NCBI RefSeq assembly: GCF_905372335.1 | Contig: NZ_CAJPOU010000003.1 | Coordinates: 1-57,836, forward strand | Source: Streptococcus sp. A12 | GTDB lineage: Bacteria > Bacillota > Bacilli > Lactobacillales > Streptococcaceae | Direction of reading: 5' to 3' | Length of the DNA stretch: 57,836 nucleotides | Shown: positions 12,885 through 22,196 of the stretch, piece after piece | Numbering within the stretch: position 1 is the first letter of the stretch | How the letters are laid out: every line of letters starts with the position of its first letter | Program-made: the position numbers and the translations under genes | The notes under the pieces: model-generated | What the model was told of the DNA's origin: nothing | The model's database searches: none | Seen by the model: the letters and a program-made list of their open reading frames with translations, nothing else

Positions 12885-14961
12885 AGATTTTAGGGAGCCA
12901 AGAAAGATAGAAGTCTAACTTCTCCGCTTTCAAGAGCTCTTGGTGGCTCACTCTGTCGATTCTTTTTCTATCAAGGGAAACATCTTGAAGGAAGTGTGCC
13001 TGGGCTGTGTGGGCTGTGCTATGGATATTTAGCCATTTTTTCTCTTGAGGGAGGTAAAGGCGCAAGTGTTTGAAGAGGGGAATCCCTAGGTCATAGACTG
13101 GCTTGCCTGGACAAGTCGGATAGAGTCCTAAAACCGACCAGATATACCAGGAGGATAGGCTGCCATTATCCTCATCTCCTGGATAAGCTTTGAAGCTTGG
13201 CTGGAAGGCTTCCTTGCGAAGGGCTTGAATCAGGATGCTAGTGTATTCCGGGTGTTGGCTATAGCGGAAGAGATAGGGGATGTGAAAACTCGGTTGGTTT
13301 GAAATGGCAATTTGTCCAAAAGGAGCTTGGGCCATCTCACTCATTTCATGAATTTCGTAGCCATAGCCCGTCACTTCATAATGCGGCGCTTGAGTGGCTA
13401 GTCGAGTTAAGTAATGGCTGAAGCCTTTTTCTCCTCCAAAGAGTTGCTTGAGGCCCTCGATGTCGTGAAGGGCGCCTAAGGTTGCCTGAATGGCAGAGCA
13501 CTCTGCATAGTCGCGTCCCCAACTGATGGGCGAGAAGTCTGGTCTGAAATGGCCCTTCTTATCTTTGGCCCGGATATAACCTGTTTCTGGATCAAAGAGG
13601 GTTCGATAGGAAAGACTAGATTGGGTATATTCTTTAGCCAACTCTTCCTTGCCAAGTAGCTGGGCAGTTTGGGCGATACAAAAATCGCTATAGGAGAAGT
13701 CAATGGTGTGACTCACGTTTTCGTGATAGTCAGTGGATAGATAGCCTAATTCCTTGTATTCTTTAGCTCCTCGTCGACCGTAATGACCATTTGGGTCTTC
13801 CTTCCTAGCTGTAACTAGCATGGCTTCAAAAAGCTCCGTGTGGAGGTCGGGAGCTAGGCCTTTTTGAATGGCATCGGCAATGACCCCATCAATGAGGGTT
13901 CCAGGCATCATGCCTCTTTCGTCCGGCGCTAGCCATTTAGGGAGGAAACCGGTATCTCGGTAATGGCTGAGGAAGCCTTCGAGAAATTCTTGGTAAAGCT
14001 CGGGATAGACTAGGCTATAGAGAGGAAAGGTGGTCCGAAAGAGATCCCAGAAGCCCAAACTCGTGAAGTATTTTCCTTCTTGAATGCGGTTGTGGGCGAA
14101 ATCGCGATGGACTGCTTTCCCCTCAGGGGTCACTTCATAACAAGTCTGAGGAAAGAGCAGACTACGGTAGAGACAGTGATCGAAAAAGGTTCGATCCTCT
14201 CCGCCCGTATCTAAAATGTCAAATCGGTCCATTAGCTCTTGCCACTTGCAGCCCGCTTTTTCTTTCATCTTTTCAAAGCTAGCTGTAGGAAGGTGAGATT
14301 TGGCCAACTCAGGGTTGATAAAGGAAGTGCCTAATCGAGCTTCTAGGGTAGGATTGTCAAATTCTAGGATCAAATCCTGTCCTAGCCAGTGAGTGCGAGT
14401 GATGGATTGGTCAAATTCAACATGAAGATAGAAAGGATAGGTTTGTTGGTCGGTATGATTTTGGTCTAGGATGTGGAAATGTAGATTCGTTTCTCTGAAT
14501 TCTACTTCAGCTAGTCCATTTGGGCAATGAATGGCCAGTGAAAGTGCAGACGGCCCTCTAAAGCGGAGAATGGCCCCGTAGAGGCTGGGGGTCAGCTCTG
14601 TGCGGATTTGATAGCGCTCTGAGGTGAGGGCTAAATAATGGGGCTGAAAGACAGCTTCTTGGACCCGGTAACTGCTCTGTCTGAAATAGAGGTCTTCTTG
14701 AGTCGGAATGTCTGTTAGTGGGGTGAGGAGACACCAGGAAGAATCTCCAATCCAAGGGCTAGGCTGATGGGTCAAGCGAATACCTTGAAAGATAGGAAGG
14801 TTGGGGTTGAAAAACCAAGCCCCCTGTTCATGTGTCGTCTGTGGGAGGAAATAATTCATCCCAAAAGGAACTCCTGTGTAAGGGAGGGTGTTGCCGTTAG
14901 AATAAGCTGAGTGATTGTCTGTTCCTAAGCGGGTATCAATGTGAGTAATATCGGTCTTCAT
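12883..14961 (-). CDS. GH92 alpha-mannosidase
   Basis: 692-aa glycoside hydrolase of family 92, calcium-dependent exo-alpha-mannosidases that mostly cut alpha-1,2-linked mannose from high-mannose N-glycans. Family features: the N-terminal DTRLGTDN and GNTLPYTGVPFGM segments (about 9-34) and, in the C-terminal (alpha/alpha)6 domain, PGDEDNGSLSSWYIWSVLGLYP (about 606-627). No signal peptide or cell-wall anchor, so it should act in the cytoplasm on imported glycans. It is divergent from the GH125-GH38 operon. Together with GH125, GH38, ROK and GH20 it reproduces the pneumococcal SP_2145-SP_2141 set. Confidence 0.93.
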   Translation of the reverse strand: MKTDITHIDTRLGTDNHSAYSNGNTLPYTGVPFGMNYFLPQTTHEQGAWFFNPNLPIFQGIRLTHQPSPWIGDSSWCLLTPLTDIPTQEDLYFRQSSYRVQEAVFQPHYLALTSERYQIRTELTPSLYGAILRFRGPSALSLAIHCPNGLAEVEFRETNLHFHILDQNHTDQQTYPFYLHVEFDQSITRTHWLGQDLILEFDNPTLEARLGTSFINPELAKSHLPTASFEKMKEKAGCKWQELMDRFDILDTGGEDRTFFDHCLYRSLLFPQTCYEVTPEGKAVHRDFAHNRIQEGKYFTSLGFWDLFRTTFPLYSLVYPELYQEFLEGFLSHYRDTGFLPKWLAPDERGMMPGTLIDGVIADAIQKGLAPDLHTELFEAMLVTARKEDPNGHYGRRGAKEYKELGYLSTDYHENVSHTIDFSYSDFCIAQTAQLLGKEELAKEYTQSSLSYRTLFDPETGYIRAKDKKGHFRPDFSPISWGRDYAECSAIQATLGALHDIEGLKQLFGGEKGFSHYLTRLATQAPHYEVTGYGYEIHEMSEMAQAPFGQIAISNQPSFHIPYLFRYSQHPEYTSILIQALRKEAFQPSFKAYPGDEDNGSLSSWYIWSVLGLYPTCPGKPVYDLGIPLFKHLRLYLPQEKKWLNIHSTAHTAQAHFLQDVSLDRKRIDRVSHQELLKAEKLDFYLSWLPKI

Positions 14962-15010
14962 GCGGGACCTCCTGTGTCATACTAGGGCCTTTAAGCCCTT
15001 TTCTTTCTTT

Positions 15011-15083
15011 ATTTTAGCAGAAGCCCCTCAAATGGGAAAGCCTTTTTCAAAACTAGAAAAGTTTGTAGAAAAAGGGCTATAAT
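15011..15083. promoter_or_regulatory. Divergent promoter region of GH92 and GH125 operons
   Basis: Plus strand: TATAAT (15078-15083) without a normal -35 but with TTTGTAGAA (15062-15070) six bases upstream of CTATAAT. TAGAAAA is repeated 12 bp apart (15054-15060 and 15066-15072). The TTTGTAGAA-N6-CTATAATT layout is identical to that at 22091-22113 before the importer operon. Minus strand: TTTGAGGGG-N6-C-TAAAAT (15032 down to 15011) has the same spacing but a weaker match. This looks like an activator-dependent promoter class. Confidence 0.55.
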
Positions 15084-15154
15084 TTGCGTATGTATTTCCC
15101 ATCTGAAATCTTTTATACTGAATAGGAAAGAATCGATACGTGTGAGGAAAAGGA

Positions 15155-16435
15155 ATGACTTATTCAAAAGAAATCGTCAGAGAATGGCTGAACCAAGTAG
15201 CAGAACGTGCCAAGGAGTACCCGGAGTGGGTGGATGTCTTTGAACGTTGCTATACAGACACCTTGGATAATACAGTTGAAATTTTAGAAGACGGTTCAAC
15301 CTTTGTTTTAACAGGGGACATCCCAGCTATGTGGTTGCGTGACTCAACGGCTCAATTGAGGCCCTATCTTCATGTGGCAAAAAGAGACCCTCGTTTGCGC
15401 CAGACCATTGCTGGTTTGGTCAAGCGCCAGATGACCTTGATCCTCAAGGATCCCTATGCTAACTCTTTTAATATTGAGGAGAACTGGAAAGGCCACCACG
15501 AGACTGACCACACCGATTTGAATGGCTGGATTTGGGAACGTAAGTATGAAGTGGACTCGCTTTGCTATCCCTTGCAATTGGCTTACCTCCTGTGGAAGGA
15601 AACTGGTGAGACTAGCCAATTTGATGAAACCTTTGTCACAGCGACCAAGGAAATCCTTCATCTCTGGACAGTGGAGCAAGACCACAATAACTCACCATAC
15701 CGTTTCGTCCGTGATACCGATCGTAAGGAAGATACCTTGGTAAATGACGGCTTTGGGCCAGATTTTGCTGTGACAGGAATGACCTGGTCAGCTTTCCGTC
15801 CAAGCGATGACTGCTGTCAGTATAGCTACTTGATTCCGTCAAATATGTTTGCAGTAGTTGTTTTGGGTTATGTCCAAGAAATCTTTGTAGCATTGAATCT
15901 AGCTGATAGTGAGAGTATCATTGCAGATGCCAAACGCCTCCAAGCGGAGATTCAAGAAGGGATCGAAAACTATGCCTACACTACTAACAGCAAGGGTGAA
16001 AAAATTTATGCCTTTGAGGTAGACGGTCTAGGAAATGCTAGCATCATGGATGATCCTAACGTACCAAGTTTGTTGGCGGCTCCTTATCTTGGCTACTGCG
16101 CGATCGACGATGAGGTCTACCAAGCTACTCGTCGCACTATTCTGAGTCCTGAAAATCCATATTTCTACCAAGGAGAATACGCAAGTGGACTCGGAAGTTC
16201 ACATACCTTCTACCGCTATATCTGGCCGATTGCTCTATCTATTCAAGGATTGACAACGACGGATAAGGCAGAAAAGAAATTCTTGCTAGACCAGTTGGTT
16301 GCCTGCGATGGTGGAACAGGTGTCATGCACGAAAGTTTCCACGTGGATGATCCAACCAAATATTCGCGTGAATGGTTCTCTTGGGCCAACATGATGTTCT
16401 GCGAATTAGTCTTGGATTACTTGGATATCCGCTAA
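15155..16435 (+). CDS. GH125 exo-alpha-1,6-mannosidase
   Basis: 426-aa family 125 glycoside hydrolase that removes alpha-1,6-linked mannose from trimmed N-glycans. Family motifs include TGDIPAMWLRDSTAQ (about 53-67), the catalytic-acid region GMTWSAFRPSDD (about 207-218) and MHESFHVDDP near the end, where E393 falls at the same number as the catalytic base of the pneumococcal enzyme. No signal peptide, so the enzyme is cytoplasmic. First gene of a rightward run; GH38 follows after 76 bp with its own ribosome-binding site. Confidence 0.95.
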   Translation: MTYSKEIVREWLNQVAERAKEYPEWVDVFERCYTDTLDNTVEILEDGSTFVLTGDIPAMWLRDSTAQLRPYLHVAKRDPRLRQTIAGLVKRQMTLILKDPYANSFNIEENWKGHHETDHTDLNGWIWERKYEVDSLCYPLQLAYLLWKETGETSQFDETFVTATKEILHLWTVEQDHNNSPYRFVRDTDRKEDTLVNDGFGPDFAVTGMTWSAFRPSDDCCQYSYLIPSNMFAVVVLGYVQEIFVALNLADSESIIADAKRLQAEIQEGIENYAYTTNSKGEKIYAFEVDGLGNASIMDDPNVPSLLAAPYLGYCAIDDEVYQATRRTILSPENPYFYQGEYASGLGSSHTFYRYIWPIALSIQGLTTTDKAEKKFLLDQLVACDGGTGVMHESFHVDDPTKYSREWFSWANMMFCELVLDYLDIR

Positions 16436-16511
16436 TGAGCTTTCGCTCGACAGATTCTTGTAAAGAATCACAAATAGATCTTTAAATTTAAGTTAGAATG
16501 AGGTTTTACTC

Positions 16512-19157
16512 ATGGAAAATGTTGTTGTACATATCATCTCTCACAGCCACTGGGATCGTGAGTGGTATTTACCGTTTGAAAGTCACCGGATGCAATTGGT
16601 GGAACTCTTTGACAATCTCTTTGAACTCTTTGAAAATGACTCTGAATTCAAGAGCTTCCATTTGGATGGACAAACCATTGTCCTTGATGACTATTTAGAA
16701 ATTCGCCCTGAAAACCGTGACAAGGTGCAGCGTTATATTGACGAAGGAAAACTCAAGATTGGACCTTTCTACATCTTGCAGGATGATTACTTAATATCCA
16801 GTGAAGCTAATGTACGTAATACCTTGATTGGACAAGCTGAATGTGCTAAATGGGGCAAATCAACTCAGATTGGTTACTTCCCAGATACCTTTGGAAATAT
16901 GGGGCAAGCTCCTCAAATTCTTCAAAAATCAGGCATTCACGTAGCAGCCTTTGGGCGTGGAGTGAAGCCGATCGGATTTGACAACCAAGTTCTCGAAGAT
17001 GAGCAGTTTACCTCTCAATTTTCTGAAATGTACTGGCAAGGGGCGGATGGTAGCCGTGTACTCGGCATTCTATTTGCTAACTGGTACAGTAATGGGAATG
17101 AAATTCCAGTGGATAAAGATGAAGCTTTGGCTTTCTGGAAACAAAAATTGGCAGACGTTCGTGACTATGCATCGACCAACCAATGGTTGATGATGAACGG
17201 TTGCGACCACCAACCGGTTCAACGGAACTTGAGTGAAGCTATTCGCGTGGCCAATGAGCTCTTCCCTGACGTGACCTTTATCCATAGTTCCTTTGATGAC
17301 TATGTGCAAGCAGTGGAAAGTGCGCTTCCTGAACAATTATCAACGGTTACGGGAGAATTGACCAGTCAGGAAACCGATGGTTGGTACACTCTTGCCAATA
17401 CCTCTTCTTCACGCGTTTACCTCAAACAAGCCTTTCAAGAAAACAGCAATTTGCTAGAGCAAGTGGTGGAACCTTTGACCATCCTTACAGGTGGCCACAA
17501 TCACAAGGATCAATTGACCTATGCCTGGAAGACGCTCTTACAAAATGCGCCACACGATAGTATCTGTGGTTGTAGTATTGACGAAGTTCACCGTGAAATG
17601 GAAGTTCGTTTTGCCAAGGTCAATCAAGTCGGAAACTTTGTTAAGACCAACCTTCTGAATGAATGGAAAGAGAAACTCGCGACTCAAAAAGCTCAGAGTG
17701 AGCATCTCTTTACGGTTATTAACACTGGCTTGCATGATAAGGTGGACACCGTCAGCACGATTGTCGACGTAGCGGTTTGTCCATTTAAGGAATTGCACCC
17801 GACAGAAGGCTTCAAGAAAATGGCGGCTTTGACCTTGCCAGATTACCATGTAGAGGATTTAGAGGGTCATCTTGTAGAAGCTTTGATTGAAGACTTGGGG
17901 GCAAGTTTTGGCTATACCTTGCCTAAGGATAAATTCCGTCAACCTTATATCGCTCGTCAAGTGCGCGTGACGGTTCCAGTTCACCTAGCGCCTCTTTCTT
18001 GGACCACCTTCCAGCTCTTGGAAGGAAAAGCTTCCCATCATGATGGGATTTACCAAAATGGGGTTCTCGATACGCCGTTCGTAACCCTCAGTATTGATGA
18101 TGGCTTGACCCTTTACGACAAGACGACCAATGAGGCTTATGAGGACTTCCTTGGCTTCGAAGACCGCGGTGATATTGGCAATGAATACATTTACTTCCAA
18201 CCAAAAGGAACAGAACCCATCTATGCGGAGCTGAAAGCTCATGAGGTCTTGGAAAATAATGCTCGCTATGCCAAAATCTTGCTCAAGCATGACTTGACCA
18301 TCCCAGTCAGCGCGGATGAACAATTGGATGCGGAACAAAGAGGCATTATCGAGTTTATGAACCGAGAAGCAGGACGGTCAGAAGAGCTGACAACCATTCC
18401 GTTGGAAACAGTGATGACCGTCTTTGTGGATGATCCGCAAATTCGCTTCAAGACGCGCTTTACCAATACTGCTAAGGATCACCGCATTCGTCTCTTGGTG
18501 AAAACTCATAACACTCGTCCAAGCAATGATTCTGAAAGCATCTATGAAGTTGTGACAAGACCAAATAAACCAGCAGCTTCTTGGGAAAATCCTGAAAATC
18601 CACAACACCAACAAGCCTTTGTCAGCTTGTATGATGATATCAAAGGAGTGACCGTAGCCAATAAAGGATTGCATGAATACGAAATCCTTGGAGACGACAC
18701 CATAGCTGTAACCCTTCTCCGTGCTTCAGGTGAGCTAGGTGACTGGGGCTATTTCCCAACTCCAGAAGCCCAGTGCTTGCACGATATCGAAGTTGAGTTT
18801 GCAGTAGAATGCCACCAAGCTCAGGATCGTTTCTCGGCCTTCCGTCGTGCCAAAGCCTTCCAGGTGCCATTTACAGCCCTTCAAGTTGCAAAACAAGAGG
18901 GGAGCATCGCAGCAACAGGTAGTCTCTTCAACCATCCAGCACTGAACTTGCCACAAGTCTGCCCAACAGCCTTTAAGGTAGCAGAAAATGAAGAAGGCTA
19001 CGTCCTTCGTTACTACAACATGAGCCAAGAAAATGTTCGGGTATCTGAAAAACAACAAACCATTCTTGACTTGTTGGAACGCCCATATCCAGTCCATTCA
19101 GGACTATTAGCACCACAGGAAATTCGTACAGAATTGATCAAAAAAGAAGAAATTTAA
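16512..19157 (+). CDS. GH38 alpha-mannosidase
   Basis: 881-aa family 38 alpha-mannosidase, zinc-dependent, expected to cut alpha-1,3 (and related) mannose linkages of N-glycans in the cytoplasm. The zinc-site motif HSHWDREW lies at 11-18 (H11, H13 and D15). GYFPDTFGNMGQAPQIL (about 117-133) and GGHNHKDQ (about 324-331) mark the N-terminal catalytic domain. A helical middle domain and C-terminal beta domains follow, to a normal family length. The ATG at 16512 has GAATGAGG upstream. A terminator-like hairpin separates it from the ROK gene, so downstream expression may be reduced. Confidence 0.95.
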   Translation: MENVVVHIISHSHWDREWYLPFESHRMQLVELFDNLFELFENDSEFKSFHLDGQTIVLDDYLEIRPENRDKVQRYIDEGKLKIGPFYILQDDYLISSEANVRNTLIGQAECAKWGKSTQIGYFPDTFGNMGQAPQILQKSGIHVAAFGRGVKPIGFDNQVLEDEQFTSQFSEMYWQGADGSRVLGILFANWYSNGNEIPVDKDEALAFWKQKLADVRDYASTNQWLMMNGCDHQPVQRNLSEAIRVANELFPDVTFIHSSFDDYVQAVESALPEQLSTVTGELTSQETDGWYTLANTSSSRVYLKQAFQENSNLLEQVVEPLTILTGGHNHKDQLTYAWKTLLQNAPHDSICGCSIDEVHREMEVRFAKVNQVGNFVKTNLLNEWKEKLATQKAQSEHLFTVINTGLHDKVDTVSTIVDVAVCPFKELHPTEGFKKMAALTLPDYHVEDLEGHLVEALIEDLGASFGYTLPKDKFRQPYIARQVRVTVPVHLAPLSWTTFQLLEGKASHHDGIYQNGVLDTPFVTLSIDDGLTLYDKTTNEAYEDFLGFEDRGDIGNEYIYFQPKGTEPIYAELKAHEVLENNARYAKILLKHDLTIPVSADEQLDAEQRGIIEFMNREAGRSEELTTIPLETVMTVFVDDPQIRFKTRFTNTAKDHRIRLLVKTHNTRPSNDSESIYEVVTRPNKPAASWENPENPQHQQAFVSLYDDIKGVTVANKGLHEYEILGDDTIAVTLLRASGELGDWGYFPTPEAQCLHDIEVEFAVECHQAQDRFSAFRRAKAFQVPFTALQVAKQEGSIAATGSLFNHPALNLPQVCPTAFKVAENEEGYVLRYYNMSQENVRVSEKQQTILDLLERPYPVHSGLLAPQEIRTELIKKEEI

Positions 19158-19186
19158 TTTCAAAAAGTAAACATAACAAGAAAGGA

Positions 19187-19228
19187 GGAGCGACAAAGTA
19201 AGAATCGATTGCTGACTCGCTCCTTTTT
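19187..19228 (+). terminator. Internal terminator or attenuator between GH38 and ROK genes
   Basis: GGAGCGA (19187-19193) and TCGCTCC (19217-19223) pair around a 23-nt loop, followed by TTTTT. An AAGGAGG sits in the left arm. It lies inside a codirectional gene run, so it probably lowers read-through into the last two genes. Confidence 0.6.
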
Positions 19229-19241
19229 ACAGGTGAAAGCC

Positions 19242-20111
19242 ATGACCCTTGCAACCATTGATATCGGAGGGACCGGCATAAAATTTGCTAGTCTCACACC
19301 TGATGGAAAAATTTTAGATAAGGCCAGCACTCCGACTCCAGAGACTCTGGAAGAGTTGCTAGCTTGGTTGGACCAGCGATTGTCAGAACAAGACTATCGT
19401 GGAATTGCTATGAGTGTACCAGGTGCCGTTAATCAAGAAACAGGAGTGATTGAAGGAATCAGTGCCATTCCTTACATTCATGGTTTTTCTTGGTATGAGG
19501 TTCTTGCTCATCACCGACTTCCTGTCCATCTAGAAAATGATGCTAACTGTGTCGGACTGAGTGAACTGCTAGCTCATCCTGAGATTGAAAATGCAGCCTG
19601 TGTCGTGGTTGGGACAGGGATCGGTGGGGCCATGATCATCAATGGCAAGCTACACCGTGGTCGTCATGGTTTGGGCGGTGAGTTTGGCTACATGACCACC
19701 ATCGAGCCGGCAGAAAAGCTCAACAACTGGTCGCAACTCGCTTCTACAGGAAATATGGTTCGCTATGTCATCGAAAAATCTGGTCAGACTGACTGGGACG
19801 GCCGCAAGGTGTACCAAGAGGCAGCAGCCGGCAATGCCCTTTGCCAGGAAGCCATTGAGCGCATGAACCGTAATCTTGCTCAAGGACTGCTCAATATCCA
19901 GTACCTGATTGACCCAGATGTGATTAGTCTAGGTGGCTCTATCAGTCAGAACCCTGATTTTATCAAAGGGGTTCAAAAAGCAGTAGACACCTTTGTGGAA
20001 AGATATGAAGAATATACCATCGCTCCAGTCATTCAAGCCTGCACCTACCAGGCAGATGCCAATCTCTACGGTGCCCTTGTCAACTGGTTACAGGAGGAAA
20101 ACCAATGGTAA
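19242..20111 (+). CDS. ROK-family sugar kinase
   Basis: 289-aa ROK kinase expected to phosphorylate a hexose, probably mannose or glucose released from N-glycans. ATP-binding DIGGTGIKF is at the N-terminus, the catalytic-region motif LENDANCVGLSE lies at about 103-114, and GTGIGGAMIINGKLHRGRHGLGGEFGYM at about 124-151. The usual CxCGxxGC zinc motif of many ROK proteins is missing after this block, as in several streptococcal members. I chose ATG 19242 (AGGTGAAAG upstream) because the in-frame ATG at 19209 lies inside the terminator hairpin. It overlaps the GH20 gene by 7 nt. Confidence 0.9.
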   Translation: MTLATIDIGGTGIKFASLTPDGKILDKASTPTPETLEELLAWLDQRLSEQDYRGIAMSVPGAVNQETGVIEGISAIPYIHGFSWYEVLAHHRLPVHLENDANCVGLSELLAHPEIENAACVVVGTGIGGAMIINGKLHRGRHGLGGEFGYMTTIEPAEKLNNWSQLASTGNMVRYVIEKSGQTDWDGRKVYQEAAAGNALCQEAIERMNRNLAQGLLNIQYLIDPDVISLGGSISQNPDFIKGVQKAVDTFVERYEEYTIAPVIQACTYQADANLYGALVNWLQEENQW

Positions 20112-21985
20112 CTTTTACGGGACTTAGTCCCAAACAAGCACAATCTATCGAAGTATTAAAAAATCACATTTCTCTACCAGATGTAGAAGTGGCGGTTGCT
20201 CAGTCTGACCAAGCTTCTATCTCTATCAAGGGTGAGAGTGGACAGTATCAATTGACCTACCGCAAACCGCATCAACTTTACCGCGCCTTGTCTGTGCTGG
20301 CAACAGCTTTAGCAGAAGGAGACAAGGTAGAGATTGAGGAACAGGCAGCTTACGAAGATTTGGCCTATATGGCGGACTGTTCGCGCAATGCCGTGCTCAA
20401 TGTCGCATCAGCCAAACAGATGATTGAAGTCTTGGCTCTCATGGGCTACTCAATCTTTGAGCTATATATGGAGGACACCTATCAGATTGAGGGACAACCT
20501 TACTTTGGTTATTTCCGTGGAGCTTATTCTGCTGAAGAGTTACAGGAAATTGAAACATACTCCCAACAGTTTGACATGACTTTTGTCCCATGCATCCAAA
20601 CCTTGGCTCACTTATCAGCCTTTGTCAAATGGGGTGTCAAAGAAGTCCAGCAACTCCGCGATGTAGAAGACATTCTCCTCATCGGCGAAGAAAAAGTCTA
20701 TGACCTGATTGATGGGATGTTTGCGACGTTATCTAAACTACAAACTCGCAAGGTCAATATCGGAATGGACGAAGCTCACTTGGTTGGTTTGGGGCGCTAC
20801 CTCATTTTGAACGGCGTTGTAGACCGCAGTCTCCTCATGTGTCAACACTTGGAGCGCGTGCTGGATATCGCCGATAAGTATGGTTTCCACTGCCAAATGT
20901 GGAGCGATATGTTCTTTAAACTCATGTCAACAGATGGCCAGTATGACCGCGATGTGGAAATTCCTGAGGAAACGCGTGTCTACCTAGACCGTCTCAAAGA
21001 CCGTGTGACCTTGGTTTACTGGGATTATTATCAGGACAGCGAGGAAAAATACAACCGCAATTTCCGCAATCACCACAAGATTAGCCAAGATATTGCCTTT
21101 GCAGGCGGAGCTTGGAAGTGGATCGGTTTTACACCCAACAACCATTTCAGCCATCTCATCGCTATGGAGGCCAACAAAGCCTGTCGCGCTAATGACATCA
21201 AAGAAGTCATTGTAACGGGTTGGGGGGACAATGGTGGGGAAACTGCCCAATTTTCTATCTTACCAAGCTTGCAAATCTGGGCAGAACTCAGCTACCGCAA
21301 TGGCCTAGACCATTTATCTGCTCACTTCAAGACCAATACGGGTCTATCAGTTGAGGACTTCATGCAGATTGACCTAGCTAACCTTTTGCCAGACCTGCCA
21401 GGTAATCTCAGTGGTATCAATCCCAACCGCTATGTCTTTTATCAGGATGTTCTCTGTCCGATTCTTGACAGACACATGACACCTGAACAGGACAAACCGC
21501 ACTTTGCTCAGGCAGCTGAGACGCTTGCTGAAATCAAAGAAAAAGCTGGAAACTATGCTTATCTCTTTGAAACTCAGGCCAAGTTGAACCAGATTTTAAG
21601 TAGCAAAGTGGATGTGGGACGACGCATTCGGCAGGCCTACCAAACAAACGATAAAGAAGGTCTGCAAGCAATCGCCAGACAAGAATTACCAAAACTCAGA
21701 AGCGAGATTGAAAATTTCCACAAGCTCTTTAGCCACCAATGGTTGAAAGAAAACAAGGTCTTTGGCTTGGATACAGTGGATATTCGTATGGGAGGCCTCT
21801 TGCAACGGATCAAGCGCGCAGAAAGCCGCATTGAAAACTACCTAGCAGGCGAAATCTCTCGTATCGACGAACTAGAAGTAGACATCTTGCCATTTAATGA
21901 TTTCTACGGAGATAAGGACTTCGCAGCGACGACGGCTAACCAGTGGCATACCATTGCGACAGCTTCGACCATTTATACGACCTAA
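20105..21985 (+). CDS. GH20 exo-beta-N-acetylhexosaminidase (GH20C type)
   Basis: 626-aa cytoplasmic family 20 hydrolase releasing terminal GlcNAc or GalNAc. A short N-terminal domain precedes the barrel. The catalytic Asp-Glu pair is D222-E223 in VNIGMDEAHLVG, and aromatic substrate-site segments such as YWDYYQDSEEKYN follow. Length and neighbourhood match pneumococcal GH20C (SP_2141), not the surface-anchored StrH: there is no signal peptide and no LPXTG. It is translationally coupled to the ROK gene (ATG within the last codons) and ends in a strong terminator. Confidence 0.92.
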   Translation: MVTFTGLSPKQAQSIEVLKNHISLPDVEVAVAQSDQASISIKGESGQYQLTYRKPHQLYRALSVLATALAEGDKVEIEEQAAYEDLAYMADCSRNAVLNVASAKQMIEVLALMGYSIFELYMEDTYQIEGQPYFGYFRGAYSAEELQEIETYSQQFDMTFVPCIQTLAHLSAFVKWGVKEVQQLRDVEDILLIGEEKVYDLIDGMFATLSKLQTRKVNIGMDEAHLVGLGRYLILNGVVDRSLLMCQHLERVLDIADKYGFHCQMWSDMFFKLMSTDGQYDRDVEIPEETRVYLDRLKDRVTLVYWDYYQDSEEKYNRNFRNHHKISQDIAFAGGAWKWIGFTPNNHFSHLIAMEANKACRANDIKEVIVTGWGDNGGETAQFSILPSLQIWAELSYRNGLDHLSAHFKTNTGLSVEDFMQIDLANLLPDLPGNLSGINPNRYVFYQDVLCPILDRHMTPEQDKPHFAQAAETLAEIKEKAGNYAYLFETQAKLNQILSSKVDVGRRIRQAYQTNDKEGLQAIARQELPKLRSEIENFHKLFSHQWLKENKVFGLDTVDIRMGGLLQRIKRAESRIENYLAGEISRIDELEVDILPFNDFYGDKDFAATTANQWHTIATASTIYTT

Positions 21986-22019
21986 TTCAAAAAGGGTATC
22001 TTTAAAGAAAATGCTGTTG

Positions 22020-22064
22020 AAGGAGGAGAAAGATGTCCGATGGAGATATTTCTTCTCCTTTTTT
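22020..22064 (+). terminator. Terminator after GH20 gene
   Basis: AAGGAGGAGAAA and TTTCTTCTCCTT pair (one G-T) around a 17-nt loop and are followed by TTTT. It ends the glycosidase run before the importer operon. Confidence 0.8.
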
Positions 22065-22090
22065 CTCCATTTTTAAGGCTATGTCATAAA

Positions 22091-22169
22091 TTTGTAGAAT
22101 TTTTTCTATAATTAGGAGTTTGAAAAAGTTTTCATAGAGTTTTATAATAAAAAATGTAAACGTTACCAA
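22091..22169 (+). promoter_or_regulatory. Tandem promoters and CcpA site of the N-glycan importer operon
   Basis: Promoter 1: TTTGTAGAA (22091-22099), six T, CTATAATT with -10 at 22107-22112, the same layout as at 15062-15083. Promoter 2: TTGAAA (22120-22125), 17 bp, TATAAT (22143-22148). A cre-type site ATGTAAACGTTACCAA (22154-22169) lies just downstream of the second -10, where CcpA would block transcription when preferred sugars are present. Confidence 0.75.
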
Positions 22170-22196
22170 AAATAAAATGACAAAGGGGGGAGTCAG

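Noticed and set aside
19209..19241. Upstream start of the ROK kinase gene
   Set aside because: It would put the start codon in a terminator hairpin; ATG 19242 with its own ribosome-binding site begins directly before the DIGGTG motif.
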